A DNA stretch of 64,000 nucleotides from Aphrocallistes beatrix. Lineage: Eukaryota > Porifera > Hexactinellida > Sceptrulophora > Aphrocallistidae. The stretch spans positions 5,828,001 to 5,892,000 of the forward strand of contig OY725490.1 in the NCBI GenBank assembly GCA_963281255.1. The letters run 5' to 3'. This document shows positions 22,507 through 34,495 of the stretch, piece by piece; within the stretch, counting starts at the first letter, position 1, and each line of letters starts with the position of its first letter. Under the pieces are notes generated by a model. It made no database searches. It was not told the DNA's origin and worked only from the letters and a program-made list of their open reading frames with translations. Position numbers and translations under genes: made by a program.

Positions 22507-22643
22507 GCGGTAAGGTATTGATTATAGGGCATGCAAATTCTTTACCACATCTTAAAAATTCCATTATACCAGAAATGCAGTTATCGTTACATAAAGTGAA
22601 AACGATTTTAAAATATTATATTGACTAGTACTACAATATATAA

Positions 22644-22783
22644 TTCTAAGGAGCATGCTCTCCGTACTTCTAAGGAGCATGATCTCCGTACCTAAGGAGC
22701 ATGCTCTCCGTACCTAAGGAGCATGCTCTCCGTACTTCTAAGGAGCATGCTCTGCGTACTTCTAAGGATCATGCTCTCCGTAC
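22644..22783. repeat. Second GGAGCATGCTC tandem array
   Basis: Six or so units of the same repeat as 14976-15124, again ending in GTACTTTTTGTTA, here followed by the 3' half of family A in forward orientation. Confidence 0.9.
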
Positions 22784-22785
22784 TT

Positions 22786-23023
22786 TTTGTTATATGCAAA
22801 AATGATGACTTATTACTGTCATGACGTCATCATTACGCATCAAAAATTGACAAATCTTGGGACTTTTCGAGTGATATCGATTACAACAGTAAGCCAGACG
22901 TATTTAGAGATGTTATCTCTAACTTATAATTAATCAATGTGAGCCTAGGTGCCTAAAGGACCCCTCTGGCGGACACTTTGTGTCCGCCAGCCGCGCAGCA
23001 CAAGCAAGCGAAGCTCGCTTGTA
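22786..23023 (+). repeat. 3' half of a family A element
   Basis: Starts at the internal AAAAATGATGACT point of family A and continues through ATGACGTCATCATTACGCAT and the GGCGGACAC / GTGTCCGCC hairpin to the CTTG end. It complements the half at 15125-15411. 23030-23440 contains no recognised feature. Confidence 0.8.
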
Positions 23024-23450
23024 AATCTATAAACTTTACTTTTGTAATATTTTGAGGTTTTAGATTTGAATGGTCAAGATAGCTACTCTGCTTAGTTCCT
23101 GTTTATCATTCCAGAATTGTTTGATGCTTTCTTTTGATTCTTACATACTTCACAATAAAGAAGATTATTTTTGGCGATGTTAAATTTATGTATCTGTATT
23201 AAAGCAATCCTACTTGTATTTCAAGCTGACCGGTGTGACGTTAATTAATTAAGATTATTTCACGTTGTAAAACTCAAAAAAATGTTAAAAAAGCATATTG
23301 GGTGGGATTGTGAGTGAAATTTATAGTTTTGTACTAAAAGCCTCTAAGCACCCTTTAGGAGCTTTTTACTTACCTAAAATGCCCGAATGACTCACTAGCC
23401 TTGATATCAAATTTTGACAAAATGCCCAACTTTAATTAAACCTTGGTGAC

Positions 23451-23631
23451 AGGATAACTCAAAAGATATTTATTATATCAAAAAAAATTGTGCTCTAAAA
23501 TACGCAACAGTCTCATCTACAAATTGGCTGTTTCTATTTTTCAAAAAATCTCTGTTAGTTGTTATGACGTTTCAAAGTAAAAAGTTAGCCAAAAACTAAT
23601 GAATATCTTTTGAGTTATCCTGTCACCAAGG
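23451..23631. mobile_element. Short TIR element (about 180 bp)
   Basis: CCTTGGTGACAGGATAACTC at the left is repeated inverted as GAGTTATCCTGTCACCAAGG at the right. The 30-bp arms are nearly perfect. No coding potential. Confidence 0.75.
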
Positions 23632-23644
23632 ATTTGAGGCTGGG

Positions 23645-23985
23645 AATTGGACAAGTGACATGTGACCAAATATTGATTCGGACAAGTGACAGTCAACCAA
23701 ATATTGATTCGTTCAAGTGACAGTCAACCAAATATCGATTCGGACAAGTGACAATTGACCAAATATCGATTCGGACAAGTGACAATTGACCAAATATCGA
23801 TTCGGACAAGTGACAGTTGACCAAATATTGATTCGGACAAGTGACAGAGTCAACCCAATTATCGATTTGGACAAGTGACATGTGACTGAATATTCATTCG
23901 GACAAGTGACAGTCAATCCAAATATTGATTTGGACAAGTGAGGGTCAACCCAAATATTGATTCGGATAAGTGACAGTCACGAATA
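23645..23985. repeat. Satellite, about 31-bp unit
   Basis: About eleven units of GACAAGTGACAGTCAACC followed by AAATATTGATTCG, with small variants. The minus-strand frames full of CHLSESIFG repeats come from this array and are not genes. 23990-24890 shows no gene. Confidence 0.9.
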
Positions 23986-24889
23986 TTCTGACAAATACAT
24001 GCACCCTTTCAATTATAAGAATCCCTGGGGATACTCTTTATCCATGGTCCAAAAAACAAAGCAACTGTCATTGCTTTAGTATGCTATTGATTAACCATCA
24101 AGTATCAAATTCAATCCTGATGTGAAAACGAACTGAATCAAACTGACCTGAACGATTTTCAAAATACATGACCTGGCTTGACTTGAATGTAAGGGAGTTT
24201 TAGTTTGCCGACTATACTACGTATAGTGGCCAACTTCTGGAATGAGTGGATATAATAGGTTACATTATTATTTTTTCTCGGTGATTTCATTAGAGATTAG
24301 AGTCTTAAATCCTGGGAATAAGTGCTTTGAGAGTATGGGGTGTGAAACAAAGTGTACGATTTTTGATCCGACACCAAAGGACGAAATGAGTCACCTTTGA
24401 ATGGAATCCAGAATGCAACCCTATACTTTTTTGATGCTGAAAGTACATAAGACAATTTAATACCTTCTGCAGTTGCAGATTTTTCTATTGCATACCATTT
24501 TTTACAATCTTTATTTAAAAATTAATTAATCATTTCACACTATGCAATGTAATCAAATTATATTGTATCAAGTTTTACACTAATTACAAAAAGCAAGTGT
24601 GATATTTGAAAGAGCTAAAGTTTTTTTATCGAAATATTCATTCCATTGAACTCGTAATTATTAATATGGAACAGAGTTATATTATACAATAAATATTAAT
24701 TATCTAAATTAATATGATTATTGATATCCATATAAGGATGAAACTGTTTAAAACTAAATAACTTGAAAAGTGATAAAAGAAAACTTTCAACAGATTAATG
24801 TTATTATCTTAACACCTATTTTATGAATATATATGTGGTTTGGTGACGACTACTCATCAAAAAATATAAATGGTGAATTTGTATTATGC

Positions 24890-25275
24890 TTTCCTATGTC
24901 GTCCTAAAAAGTTTCCTCAAAAATATCATAATTTTCACACCTCGAGTAGGTGTTAAACGATAAGAGATGGAGATTAGGTTACTTGAGACGAAATGTTTAT
25001 TAGGCATCATAATACCTTTCTATGGAAATTTTCTCATGATCTGGTAATAATGACTCACCAATGGTTGCATCATGTATAAAATAATATCAAAAGATACCCT
25101 TCCACCTTTATCATGCAGTCGCCATCCAGACTTCCCACAAATGCGCCGCAATACCAAGTGAGTATAGTATTGCTCAAATAAGTTCCACTGTGCTAGACGA
25201 TACTCACTTGGTATCGCGGCGCATTTGTGGGATGTCTGGATGGCGACTGCATGATAAAGGTGGAGGCAAGCTTGG
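24890..25275. repeat. Family C repeat with a long hairpin
   Basis: Shares TTTCCTCAAA, TTTTCACACCTC, TTATTAG-CATC and ATGATC motifs in order with 56875-57245. The right part is a near-perfect inverted repeat, 25107-25170 against 25199-25264 (GCAGTCGCCATCCAGAC against GTCTGGATGGCGACTGC). 25280-25925 shows no coding sequence apart from the promoter region of the next gene. Confidence 0.65.
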
Positions 25276-25925
25276 GTAGCTTTTTGATATTTTTATACCT
25301 AAAATAAATTGGCTATTATACTCGGCAAATACTCTTAGATTTATTTTCAGCGTTGTAAACTGAGGCTTATTAAATGACTTTTTCTAAATTAGAATATTGG
25401 CTTATTTTCTAAAGGACCTGCCAGAAAGCTGCGAACTAAATTAAATAAGTCAATTTATTATTCGTGATTCAAAATTAATGCCTAGAGCTCTCTTCACACC
25501 ATGTTTGAAGTTGTTTTCATTGTATTTGGTAATATACTCAGAATATTAATTATTGATCATTCTAGTCGCAATCAACAGATTTTCGACTGAATGATGGTAT
25601 TTTATTCTGACAAAAATTATTGTCTAATTGGCTTCTCTGCTTAGTTGAAGCAGACATACATTTCTGGAAATTCGGAAGCGTATGCAGATTGACTATTAGA
25701 ATATTAAATCCGATGGAAATGTTCTTGCAAATCAGTAATTCTTCAAGAATTGAGCAATCATAGGCTTCTGATAATATATCACCTTGTGTATTGGCTTCGT
25801 TCTTTGGTAATATAGCGTTTGATAGGTAAAGTAGGAGTATATATGTGCATAATTATCACATACCATATAGTTCTCCTCTTGACTTGGCTATATATCTGTG
25901 ATATTTAATCGCATTATCAAATATA

Positions 25926-26633
25926 ATGGTTTATTCTCCAACATATATATCAATATTTTTTCTCTTCTTTCAGTTGGTTTTTATTTTCAGGGCAACTGAT
26001 TCAATTGGCTGTAAGAAATGCGTTGTGGAAAAATGTCCCAATGTATCTTGTACTGGTTCAACCTATAAAGACTTTTGTCACTGCTGTGATATTTGCAGCA
26101 AACAAGTTGGAATGCGTTGTGGAGGACCTTGGAATATCTTTGGTAAATGTGAACCTGGATTAATTTGTCGTAGAAACATTACTAATCCAAGAGATGTTGA
26201 AATAAAACCAGGTGTCTGTACAGACCCTACCAGTGAAAGAAACCAATGTGGAAATTATGGATGTGCTCCCCTTTGTTCTCCCACATATTGTAGAGGTTCT
26301 GACTCCAGCAGTAGAATATGCTCAACAAATGGTTTCCTTAGAGATGAAGAACAGAACATTTATCCTATTGCTGAAGTTATACGTCCTTGTCAAGGAAGTT
26401 GTCAAAAGACTACTTGTGGTGCATGCCATCTCATCCGTAAACCAATATGCGAAACTTGTCGTTGTGATTCCGACTCGGCCTGTTTCGTTAACTATAGTAA
26501 ATGCATGAGAGCACATAGATGCAGAGGAAATCTGAATAGAGGTATAAATTGTAATTATAATTCAAAGAAAAACACAAACAGTAACAGTTTCTATATATTT
26601 AAATGTATGGTTCCGCCTTGTCCCTCATTATAA
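25926..26633 (+). CDS. Secreted cysteine-rich protein with IGFBP-like N-terminal domain
   Basis: A 235-residue uninterrupted frame. It begins with a hydrophobic signal peptide (about residues 1-25, rich in Phe, Leu, Ile). Residues about 29-98 have the cysteine spacing of an IGFBP N-terminal module: CKKCVVEKCP, then FCHCCDICSKQVGMRCGGPW and GKCEPGLIC. The vertebrate GCGCCxxC signature appears here as CHCCDIC. The remainder has about 18 further cysteines (CGNYGCAPLCSPTYC, CQKTTCGACHLI, CETCRCD) in no domain I can name with confidence. A TATA-like CTATATAT lies about 35 bp before ATG, and AATAAA follows near 26687. Function unknown; binding of an insulin-like or other growth factor would be an extrapolation. 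Confidence 0.7.
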   Translation: MVYSPTYISIFFLFFQLVFIFRATDSIGCKKCVVEKCPNVSCTGSTYKDFCHCCDICSKQVGMRCGGPWNIFGKCEPGLICRRNITNPRDVEIKPGVCTDPTSERNQCGNYGCAPLCSPTYCRGSDSSSRICSTNGFLRDEEQNIYPIAEVIRPCQGSCQKTTCGACHLIRKPICETCRCDSDSACFVNYSKCMRAHRCRGNLNRGINCNYNSKKNTNSNSFYIFKCMVPPCPSL

Positions 26634-26683
26634 TTGATAATTTAATTTATTGAGTTATTAATTATTAATTAAATATTTATTAT

Positions 26684-26692
26684 ATTATAATA
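26684..26692 (+). promoter_or_regulatory. Probable polyadenylation signal for the IGFBP-like gene
   Basis: AATAAA within TTATAATAAACG, about 55 bp after the stop codon. Confidence 0.45.
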
Positions 26693-26869
26693 AACGTAAT
26701 ATTCTCGCGATTTAAAGGGATAATTCTTATTTCTAACAAAATAATGTTGTTCAGCAGACCGATTATACATATCCAGAACACAATTTAAAATGGCAAAATG
26801 TATAAACTCATTTATAAAACTTGAATATCACATTATAACCTTGAATGTGAGAGAACATCATAATATTAA

Positions 26870-27640
26870 TTTAAACCGTTGCAACCGAATAGTTCAATAT
26901 TCGGTTAGACCAAATACTATTTGGCAAATAGTTGATATTCGGTTGGGAACCGAATATCAGTATTCGTATTCGGTTGAACTAACCGAATACGAATACTGAT
27001 ATTATTCGGGTACTTCATAAATTCTAATACTGCGCAGCTGAAATAAAGAATCTTTAATAGAGGACTGTGAATTATTATAGTACTGACATGTTGACCTATT
27101 TTACAGATAGTGGCTGGAAGTGATAGGTAAATTAGTTAGAAAATATATTATAAGTGAATTTATAATCAAGGTTGAAACCGATTGAACAGGATATAAATAT
27201 CCATGAATATTCCCTAACCGAATACGAATACTGATAATATTCGGTCACTAACCGAATGCGAATACTGATATTCGGTTCCCGAATATCAACTATTTGCCAA
27301 ATAGTATTTGGTCTAACCGAATATTGAACTATTCGGTTGCAACCTTGGTTATAATATATTTTCTAACAAATTTACCTATCATATCCAGCCACTATCTGTA
27401 AAATAGGTCAACATATACAGTACTATAAAAATTCACAGTCCTTTAAAGATTATTTATTTCAGCTGCGCAGTATTAGAATGTATGAAGTACCCGAATAATA
27501 TCAGTATTTGTATTCGGTTAGAGTATCCGAATATTATCAGTATTCGTATTCGGTTAGAGTACCGAATATTATCAGTATTCGTATTCGGTTCAGGAACTAT
27601 TCATGAATACTGATATTCGGTTCAATCGGTTTCAACCTTG
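26870..27640. repeat. Palindromic array of CCGAATACGAATACTG words
   Basis: A large imperfect inverted repeat (about 26870-27180 against 27235-27620). GCAACCGAATAGTTCAATAT at 26881 is repeated inverted at about 27325, and TACTGCGCAGCTGAAATAAA at about 27029 is repeated inverted near 27460. Between and inside the arms, GAATACTGATATT and CGAATACGAATACTGAT recur many times. No protein-coding content. 27650-28530 has nothing recognisable. Confidence 0.75.
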
Positions 27641-28732
27641 ATTTAAACTATAAAAACTAAAATTGAACAGGGCAATAGTAAAAAATAGCAAAAGTGGGAA
27701 GGTATGAAAATATTTAGCCCCCAAAGCGGGAAGGTCATTGGCACCGAAACCTGGGAGGGAATCGAGCTGGATCCAAAGGTGCTCCATACTGAAAGGTGTA
27801 TTACAAAATTTTGATGTGAGCCCCCCCCCAAAAAAAATCCATTAATTGGCTAATGATTTCCAAAGTTCGGCGCTAATAACTCTCAGTATCTTAACTTGTA
27901 CTATATATGAGTTATTAAATAGACAAGTGCTTTGTAAATTATATTAATGAGTAATTTTTAGTCATTGAATCGTGTTACTCTTTTATTATACGCTCTACCT
28001 CCATTAATTTTAGTGCAACTATTATATATGTAATGGCATTGCAGGAGTACGATTTCCGTACGCCAGTTCATACTTTTTTTGAAAAGTATATTGGGCATTT
28101 TACCAAACTTGAAACAGACATTCATTATATGGTGTACATTTGGGGGATCGATTATGCATATTTATAAGTTTCCCTCAAAAATGGCAATTTATGCAGATCA
28201 TTGTAATTGTAGGGGTTTATTATATTTTAAAATGGAATAGAGATTATACAGTATGTACTTGATGTACACAAATAATTTATGAGGACTCTCAAACAATCTG
28301 ATTGACTGAAATGAAAATATTGACAAACAATTAGTATTGCTATATTATAATAGAGAAATTTCTTTTCACACCTGGGCTATTCCACTAGGTAGATTTCAAA
28401 TTCCAGAAAACAACTTTTGGAAGTCAATTCCCAGGACACACAACTAATTTCCGGACGTTATTTTGATTATTTTAATAGCTAAAAGTTTAGTTCACTCGCT
28501 CCAAGCTTCCAATCTAGTGAACTTTGTACTTATCAGTACACCCTCGCTAATCCGAGCAGCTCTATACCCATGGTCAAAAAATGGTTCGGATTATTGAAAT
28601 TCCGAATTTAGTGAGAAAACATTAATTCAATGGGGAATTTACTGTGCACTTCGAATTTGCCACAGTCGTGCGTGATGTCATGAATGTCCCCAGCCATTTA
28701 CAAGTGCTACGCAGTGTTTGGGTATTATATAA

Positions 28733-29476
28733 TCTTATATATTAAAATGCTAGGATTTTTTGTTTTTGTTTGTCCGAATTGATTGAAGAATTGGCAAGTC
28801 GTAGAGATACGAAAATTGGCATGTAGGTGTCAAATGATGAATCTAGGATTAGGTTCGAAAATCTAAGCGAAATGTTCACACCTCGCCGAGATAGGTGACA
28901 AAATGTGCTGACCAATCAAATTCGATTATTTTATAATGCAAATCCATTGGAATAAAATAGTAGTGACTTATGCATACAATCAAAAGAACTATTTGTGATT
29001 GAAATTCATTGGTTTATGTGAGAACCAATCAATTATCAGCCTTTTATAATGCCATTCACACGATTCTATTTCATATAAATGATTGAATACTGCTATTTTG
29101 AGTCTATAATTTGATTGTTAACAACAATTAAAGTGTGTTATATGCTACGATCAATCAATTCGATCATAAAATAACTTTTAACGACATGGACTGGAATTGA
29201 TTATTTAAGTATAATAATCTTTAGCAATGTGAAATTTGTGTATTCAAATTGAGCTTACATTCAGGATTAGTTGACTTAATACGAAGTAAATTATATTTAT
29301 CACGAAACAAAATTTCTGCTACAGTTCTGATTTCATTAATGTAACCGTAGACAAATGACAATCCAGCGTAAGAAAGCGACGTATTGTTTCTCTAATATCT
29401 GCAAGCGCCCACTGGGTAAATCTGCAGATACGCAGTGTCTGCAAGACGCGGAGCGCAAGCAAGCGAAGCGCGCTTG
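28733..29476 (+). mobile_element. Helitron-like family B, copy 1
   Basis: Starts TCTTATATATTAAAATGC after an A and ends in the AAGCGAAGCGCGCTTG hairpin followed by T. The subterminal block GTCCGAATTGATTGAAGAAT resembles the family A start. No open reading frame of transposase type is present, so it is non-autonomous. Copy 2 follows directly head to tail. Confidence 0.65.
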
Positions 29477-30625
29477 TTATATATTAAAATGCTAGGATTT
29501 TTTTGTTTGTTTGTTTGTCCGAATTGATCGAGGAATTGGGAAGTCATAGAGATGTGAAAATTGGCATGTAGGTGTCAAATGATATGACTACGATTAAGTT
29601 CTAATATCTAAGCGAAATTTTCACACCTCTGCAAAAAAATTGGAAAACAATTTTTCACACCTTTTCTATACAAAATAAATGACTACACTATCACAATCGA
29701 AACCATTGTACGACACTACAATAGATCGTCATTGTTATTAATGCCACAACTTATGTTTGATATCTTAAATGTAGTGTATGTAGTGTATGGCAATAAAAAA
29801 GATTATGTGCATATTTTCACACCGACGAATTTTGAAAAATATGCTAGAGACTAACTTCCAACGTGTGATATGGGGTTTTTAGGGGTGTAGATTTCGAATA
29901 TTACATTTTCAGATCAATTATGATAAATTATTTGTTTACTTTTGTTTACATTAGATACATAAAGTAAACAAATTACAAAAATAGGGTAGAGGCTGGCTTC
30001 CAACGAGTATCATGGGGTTTTCAGGGGTGTAGATTTCGAATATTACATTTTCAGATCAATATGATAAATTATTTGTTTACATTAGATACATAAAGTAAAC
30101 AAATTACAAAAATAGGCTAGAGACTAGCTTCAAACTGTTGACTTGGGGATTTTAGGTGTGTAGATTTCGAATATCATATTTTCAGATCTATATGATAAAT
30201 TATTTGGTTACTTTTGTTTACATTAGATACATCAAGTAAACAAATCTCAAAAATATGCTAGAAACTTGCTTTCAACGGTTGACATGGGGTTTTCAGGGGT
30301 GTAGATTTCGAATATCATATTTTCGAGTAAATTTGATGATCAATTTGTTTAGTTTTGTTTACAATAGATACATAAAGTAAACAAATTACAAAAATAGGCT
30401 AGAGACTAGCTTCCAACGGTTGACATGGGGTTTTTAGTGCTGTAGATTTAGAATATTATATTTTCCGATCCCTATGAGAAATTATTCGTTGACCTTTGTT
30501 TACAATATTTATATAAAGGAAAAAAAAAATCCCAAAATAGTTTAGATTGAGTAACTCCAGCCGCCCGCAGGGCGACTCTGCGAACACGCAGTGTCCGCAA
30601 AGCGCAAGCAAGCGAAGCGCGCTTG
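29477..30625 (+). mobile_element. Helitron-like family B, copy 2, with internal tandem repeat
   Basis: Begins TTATATATTAAAATGC directly after the CTTG of copy 1 and ends CTTG at 30622-30625. About 29870-30530 is a tandem array of five diverged units of about 130-145 bp, each with GTAGATTTCGAATAT, TTTGTTTAC, ACATAAAGTAAACAAAT and GGCTAGAGACTAGCTTC. Then follow a GCCGCCCGCAGGGCG block and the terminal hairpin. Confidence 0.65.
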
Positions 30626-30845
30626 TAATTATTAACGGTAATAAATTTATGAGGTTTGAATATTAAGGTTATTATTCGTTATGATTGCTTTTTACAATGT
30701 CTCTTTATCTTATTGTAAGTTAGATTATAAAGATCGAATAATAACAAGAGGCGAATAAGATACTGTTGGTATTCGGAGCAGCGAGGGTGTATTGAATAAT
30801 ATTATATTAAATCGATGTTAGACTGCACATAATTCTGTCACGAAT

Positions 30846-31470
30846 TGAGGGGGGGGGCGCTGCATTAGTTCGAATAAATATGTTGGCATTAGTTCGAATT
30901 TCTGATGTTGGCATTAGTTCGTATTAATTTGATGTTGCAAAGTATATACCCCTAAAGTCGACAGGTATTTAAGAAGAGCTATCGATAAGAAATTTCGTTA
31001 TCTGTAACCAATTGATTCGAAAACTGCTAGGTCATTAAGCTGATTTTTGGCATGTTGGCATGAGCCTTTTGGCTATGGCTAAGTTCAGACCTCAGACAAA
31101 AAGGTCGGCCCATCATGGAATTATGACGTTATTGTCACTTTTTTTAGAATTAGAAATTTCAGTTTTTCTAACATAACTCAGCCATTTTAAGTGCTATAGA
31201 AGGCTGAAATTTTAATAGACTGTGCACATTAATTTACGTATATCACATATGCTATACCTATAATCAAATAAAAATGACTCATCACTCTTTTATGACGTCA
31301 TCATTACGCATCAAAAAAAAAATTGACAAATGAAAAATTGATTTGTGATTTTTCGAGTGATGAATTAATTAATTCGAATTAATTCGAACTAGTGCATATA
31401 ATCTAACTTTCGAACTAACGCCAACATCGGAAATTCGAACTAATGCAGGCGTCCTCACGAACTGTCGGTC
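30846..31470. mobile_element. TIR element enclosing a family A fragment
   Basis: Left TGCATTAGTTCGAA and GTTGGCATTAGTTCGAATTTC-like copies are mirrored on the right by TTCGAACTAACGCCAAC and TTCGAACTAATGCA (31405-31447). Between them, 31003-31370, lies a diverged family A copy (AACCAATTGATTCGAAAACT to ATGACGTCATCATTACGCAT) that lacks the 3' hairpin end. Confidence 0.55.
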
Positions 31471-33335
31471 ACGAATTGTAATGTAACGAATTGTATGTAT
31501 CCCCTAGATATTGTGTCTGCCTAAATTCAAAGCATATTGATTAGGTTTATGTAACATGAATTGTTTCCAATTAAGTTATTCAATCACGGCCTGCTGTAAT
31601 TAACATTAGTTGAATTAAATACGTATAAGTTAGAATTGAGTAGAATCAGAACTGTCATTTGTTTCTGTCTACAATAGCCCTGTGATCAGAGCGTCTATGT
31701 AAGCAATAATATTTCACATCTTGTGCAATGTATGTATGAGACTTAGGAATGGAGATATTTTCTAAATGAATAAATATCGACGTTATATAAGTCAGTATTA
31801 GTATTTCTTGAAGTTCATAATAGACCTACCCATATTTATCAACCTTAAGCATGAAATTTTGGACTAGACATCCAATAAAAATATTAAAGGAGAAAAGTTG
31901 TGAAAAACTGGTTTATGCCAAGACATACCGATTTTCACAACTTTTGATGGGTTAGCAGGATGGTAGGATCCTCCGCCTTTCAATCAGAATTTTGTCCTTT
32001 TACATTGACAAATTATTTTTAAAACAATATTAGACAAATTGTAGTGTGCTTCCTCACAATTAGTATTGTAAAGGATAACCACTATTGTAATGAATATCGA
32101 TGATCCGGCTGGCTGTGGTCACTTCCCTATTTACAAAGAGAGTTCTCTAATATTATTGGGATATCATCATGCTGACATCACGATGCCGTGACCAATAATC
32201 AAAATTATATAAATATAATAGGTATTTTTTCTTCTAAAACGAAATTAATAAGTTGTATATTGATTATATATGTCCTATTCAAACCCCAACGGGACATCGC
32301 ATTGCTATTTTTTACAAATCATTGTTATGCCATCATTCTTATTAAAAGTTTTATTTTTTAGTAATTTATATTTTGAAGTCGACATATGATTGAAAAGGTG
32401 TTCAGTATGAAAATATAACCTCCTAATAGACGGGATGCGAGTGTTGTTTTATCCATTTTAATATGTATCAATTGCGGTAAACAATCTGTACTTTCCATAG
32501 TTGGTATTATTTATTGATAAAAAACACAAGCCTCAAGTTAGCCACAACAGATGTATTATTCTAATTAGTTTCTTCTTTCGATCAGTTGGTTGACTAACAG
32601 ACTAATTAATTGTGAATAACGAGTCAATTTAAAATTATTCAAACTTAGAAATGAACGATATTTTTTATATTTACAAATTTGTATATGAGTGAATGCAAAC
32701 AAACATTCCCGATGGAAAGTATCGGTTATTATTTGTTTCATATTCACAAGAATTCAACTTGATATCTGAGAAGTAGCATGAAATTCACATTTTCCATAGG
32801 AAATGGCTTGAAATGTGTCGTTATGTTAAAAGACAAAACATGGTTTGTGGCATATAATTCATGAAATAAGTACTTTTCGTTTCAAAATCCAGAAAAAATT
32901 CTCAATAAGGGTAGTTTATCATATATACTTATTAATTAATTTGAACTTGATCCTAATTCTTGAAATAGCCTATTACTCGAACTTATTGAACACTTATGGT
33001 ATGTTGAACTCTAATAATACTTGTTATGTTGTATTTACACGAACGCCTATGATTTTCTGTTAGTATGTGTGTACAAACAAAGTTCTATAATACACTGAAA
33101 CAGAGAAATTTTATATTTTATATCAAATTCGTTAGCTACACATTCAAATTTATTCGTTCAACTCGAATCAGTATTGCAGTTTTTAGGTAGAGATTTTCCA
33201 GTATAATGATTGCTGCTATTGCAGCGTTGAGTAGGCAGGTAGGAATTTTTCAAAGTTTAAGATTATTTCAACGCTTTTTAGTCCTGAGTTTGTAATTTAT
33301 TTAATTATTTTGCGAAATGTTATGCAATGTTATGC
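31471..33335. other. No recognised gene or element
   Basis: AT-rich sequence with only short, unconvincing open frames. A small inverted repeat (AGTTGTGAAAA at about 31885 and TTTTCACAACT at about 31934) is the only structure noted. Confidence 0.5.
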
Positions 33336-33484
33336 ATTCGCATGCTTGCGGTGCGCGCCTTGCGGACACTTTGTGTCTGCAGAGTCGCCCTGTAGGCGCC
33401 TGGAATTACTCAATCTAACCTATTTTGGGAATTTGTTTATTTTATATAAATATTGTAAATAAAAGTTAACAATAATTTCTCATA

Positions 33485-33867
33485 TACCGTATTGCTTCGA
33501 ATAAGCGCCCGGGCGCTTATTTATTTCGTGCACCCTTTAGACCCGGCGCTTATTCAAGCCCCGGCGCTTATTTTTTTTCATTCTCTATTTTGACCCGGCG
33601 CTCTTTTTTTGCTTTCTACATTGACTGGCACTTTTATTTTTGACACAACTGAGAATGTTAGTTCTATTAAAAAAGGATATTGTAATGTTTCAAAAAGCAC
33701 TTCTATATATGCCACTACTGAGAATACTAGTTTGATATGATTTTCAGACAACTAAAATGTCCCGGCGTCCGACGCTTATTCGAGCCCCGGCGCTTATTCA
33801 AGCCCCGGCGCTTATTTATTTCGCTCACCCTTTAGACCCGGCGCTTATTCAGGGAAATACGGTATGT
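33485..33867. mobile_element. MITE with ATACCGTATT ends
   Basis: Inverted ends ATACCGTATT (left) and AATACGGTAT (right), bounded by TA, followed on both sides by GAATAAGCGCC blocks that recur inside (CCGGCGCTTATTCAAGCC). Typical of pogo/Tigger-derived MITEs. Inserted in family B copy 3. Confidence 0.7.
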
Positions 33868-34495
33868 ATATCCGGAAATATAATATTATAAATCTACACC
33901 CCTGGAAACCCCATGTCAACCGTTGGAAGATAGTCTCTAGCCTATTTTTAAAATGTGTTTACTTTATGTATCTATTGTAAACAAATAAGTTATCACATAG
34001 ATTCGAAAATACGATATTCGAACTCTACACCCCTAAAAACCCCATGTCAACCGTTGGAAGATAGTCTCTAGCCTATTTTTAAAATGTGTTTACTTTATGT
34101 ATCTATTGTAAACAAATAAGTTATCACATAGATTCGAAAATACGATATTCGAACTCTACACCCCTAAAAACCCCATGTCAACCGTTGGAAGCTAGTCTTT
34201 AGCGATTTTTTTAAAATTCATCAAATGGTGTTAAAATATGTATATAAAGGTGTGGAAATATACACAAAACCTTTGTTATTGCTATATACTATAATATAAT
34301 TGAGACATCTAAATAAGTTATTGCTTTGAAGTATTAATAACAATGACAGCCTACAATAGTGTCGTACAACGTTTTCTATTGAGAGCGAAGCAGTACATAG
34401 TATTGTATAGAAAAGGTGTGAACAATTGTTTTCCATTTTTTTTTATGAGGTGTGAAAATTTCGATTAGATCTTCGAAGTGTAATAAGTGTAATGT

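Larger units (their letters stand above)
28537..30791. mobile_element. TA-bounded MITE interrupted by two family B elements
   Basis: The outer ends CACCCTCGCT (28539) and AGCGAGGGTG (30780-30789) are inverted and flanked by TA, with CCGA-G extensions on both sides. The original element is about 350 bp (28537-28732 plus 30626-30791). The rest is the tandem family B pair at 28733-30625. The family is probably pogo/Tc1-like, from the TA target and TIR shape. Confidence 0.65.

Noticed and set aside
23693..23937. Minus-strand frames with repeated CHLSESIFG
   Set aside because: A direct translation of the 31-bp satellite.
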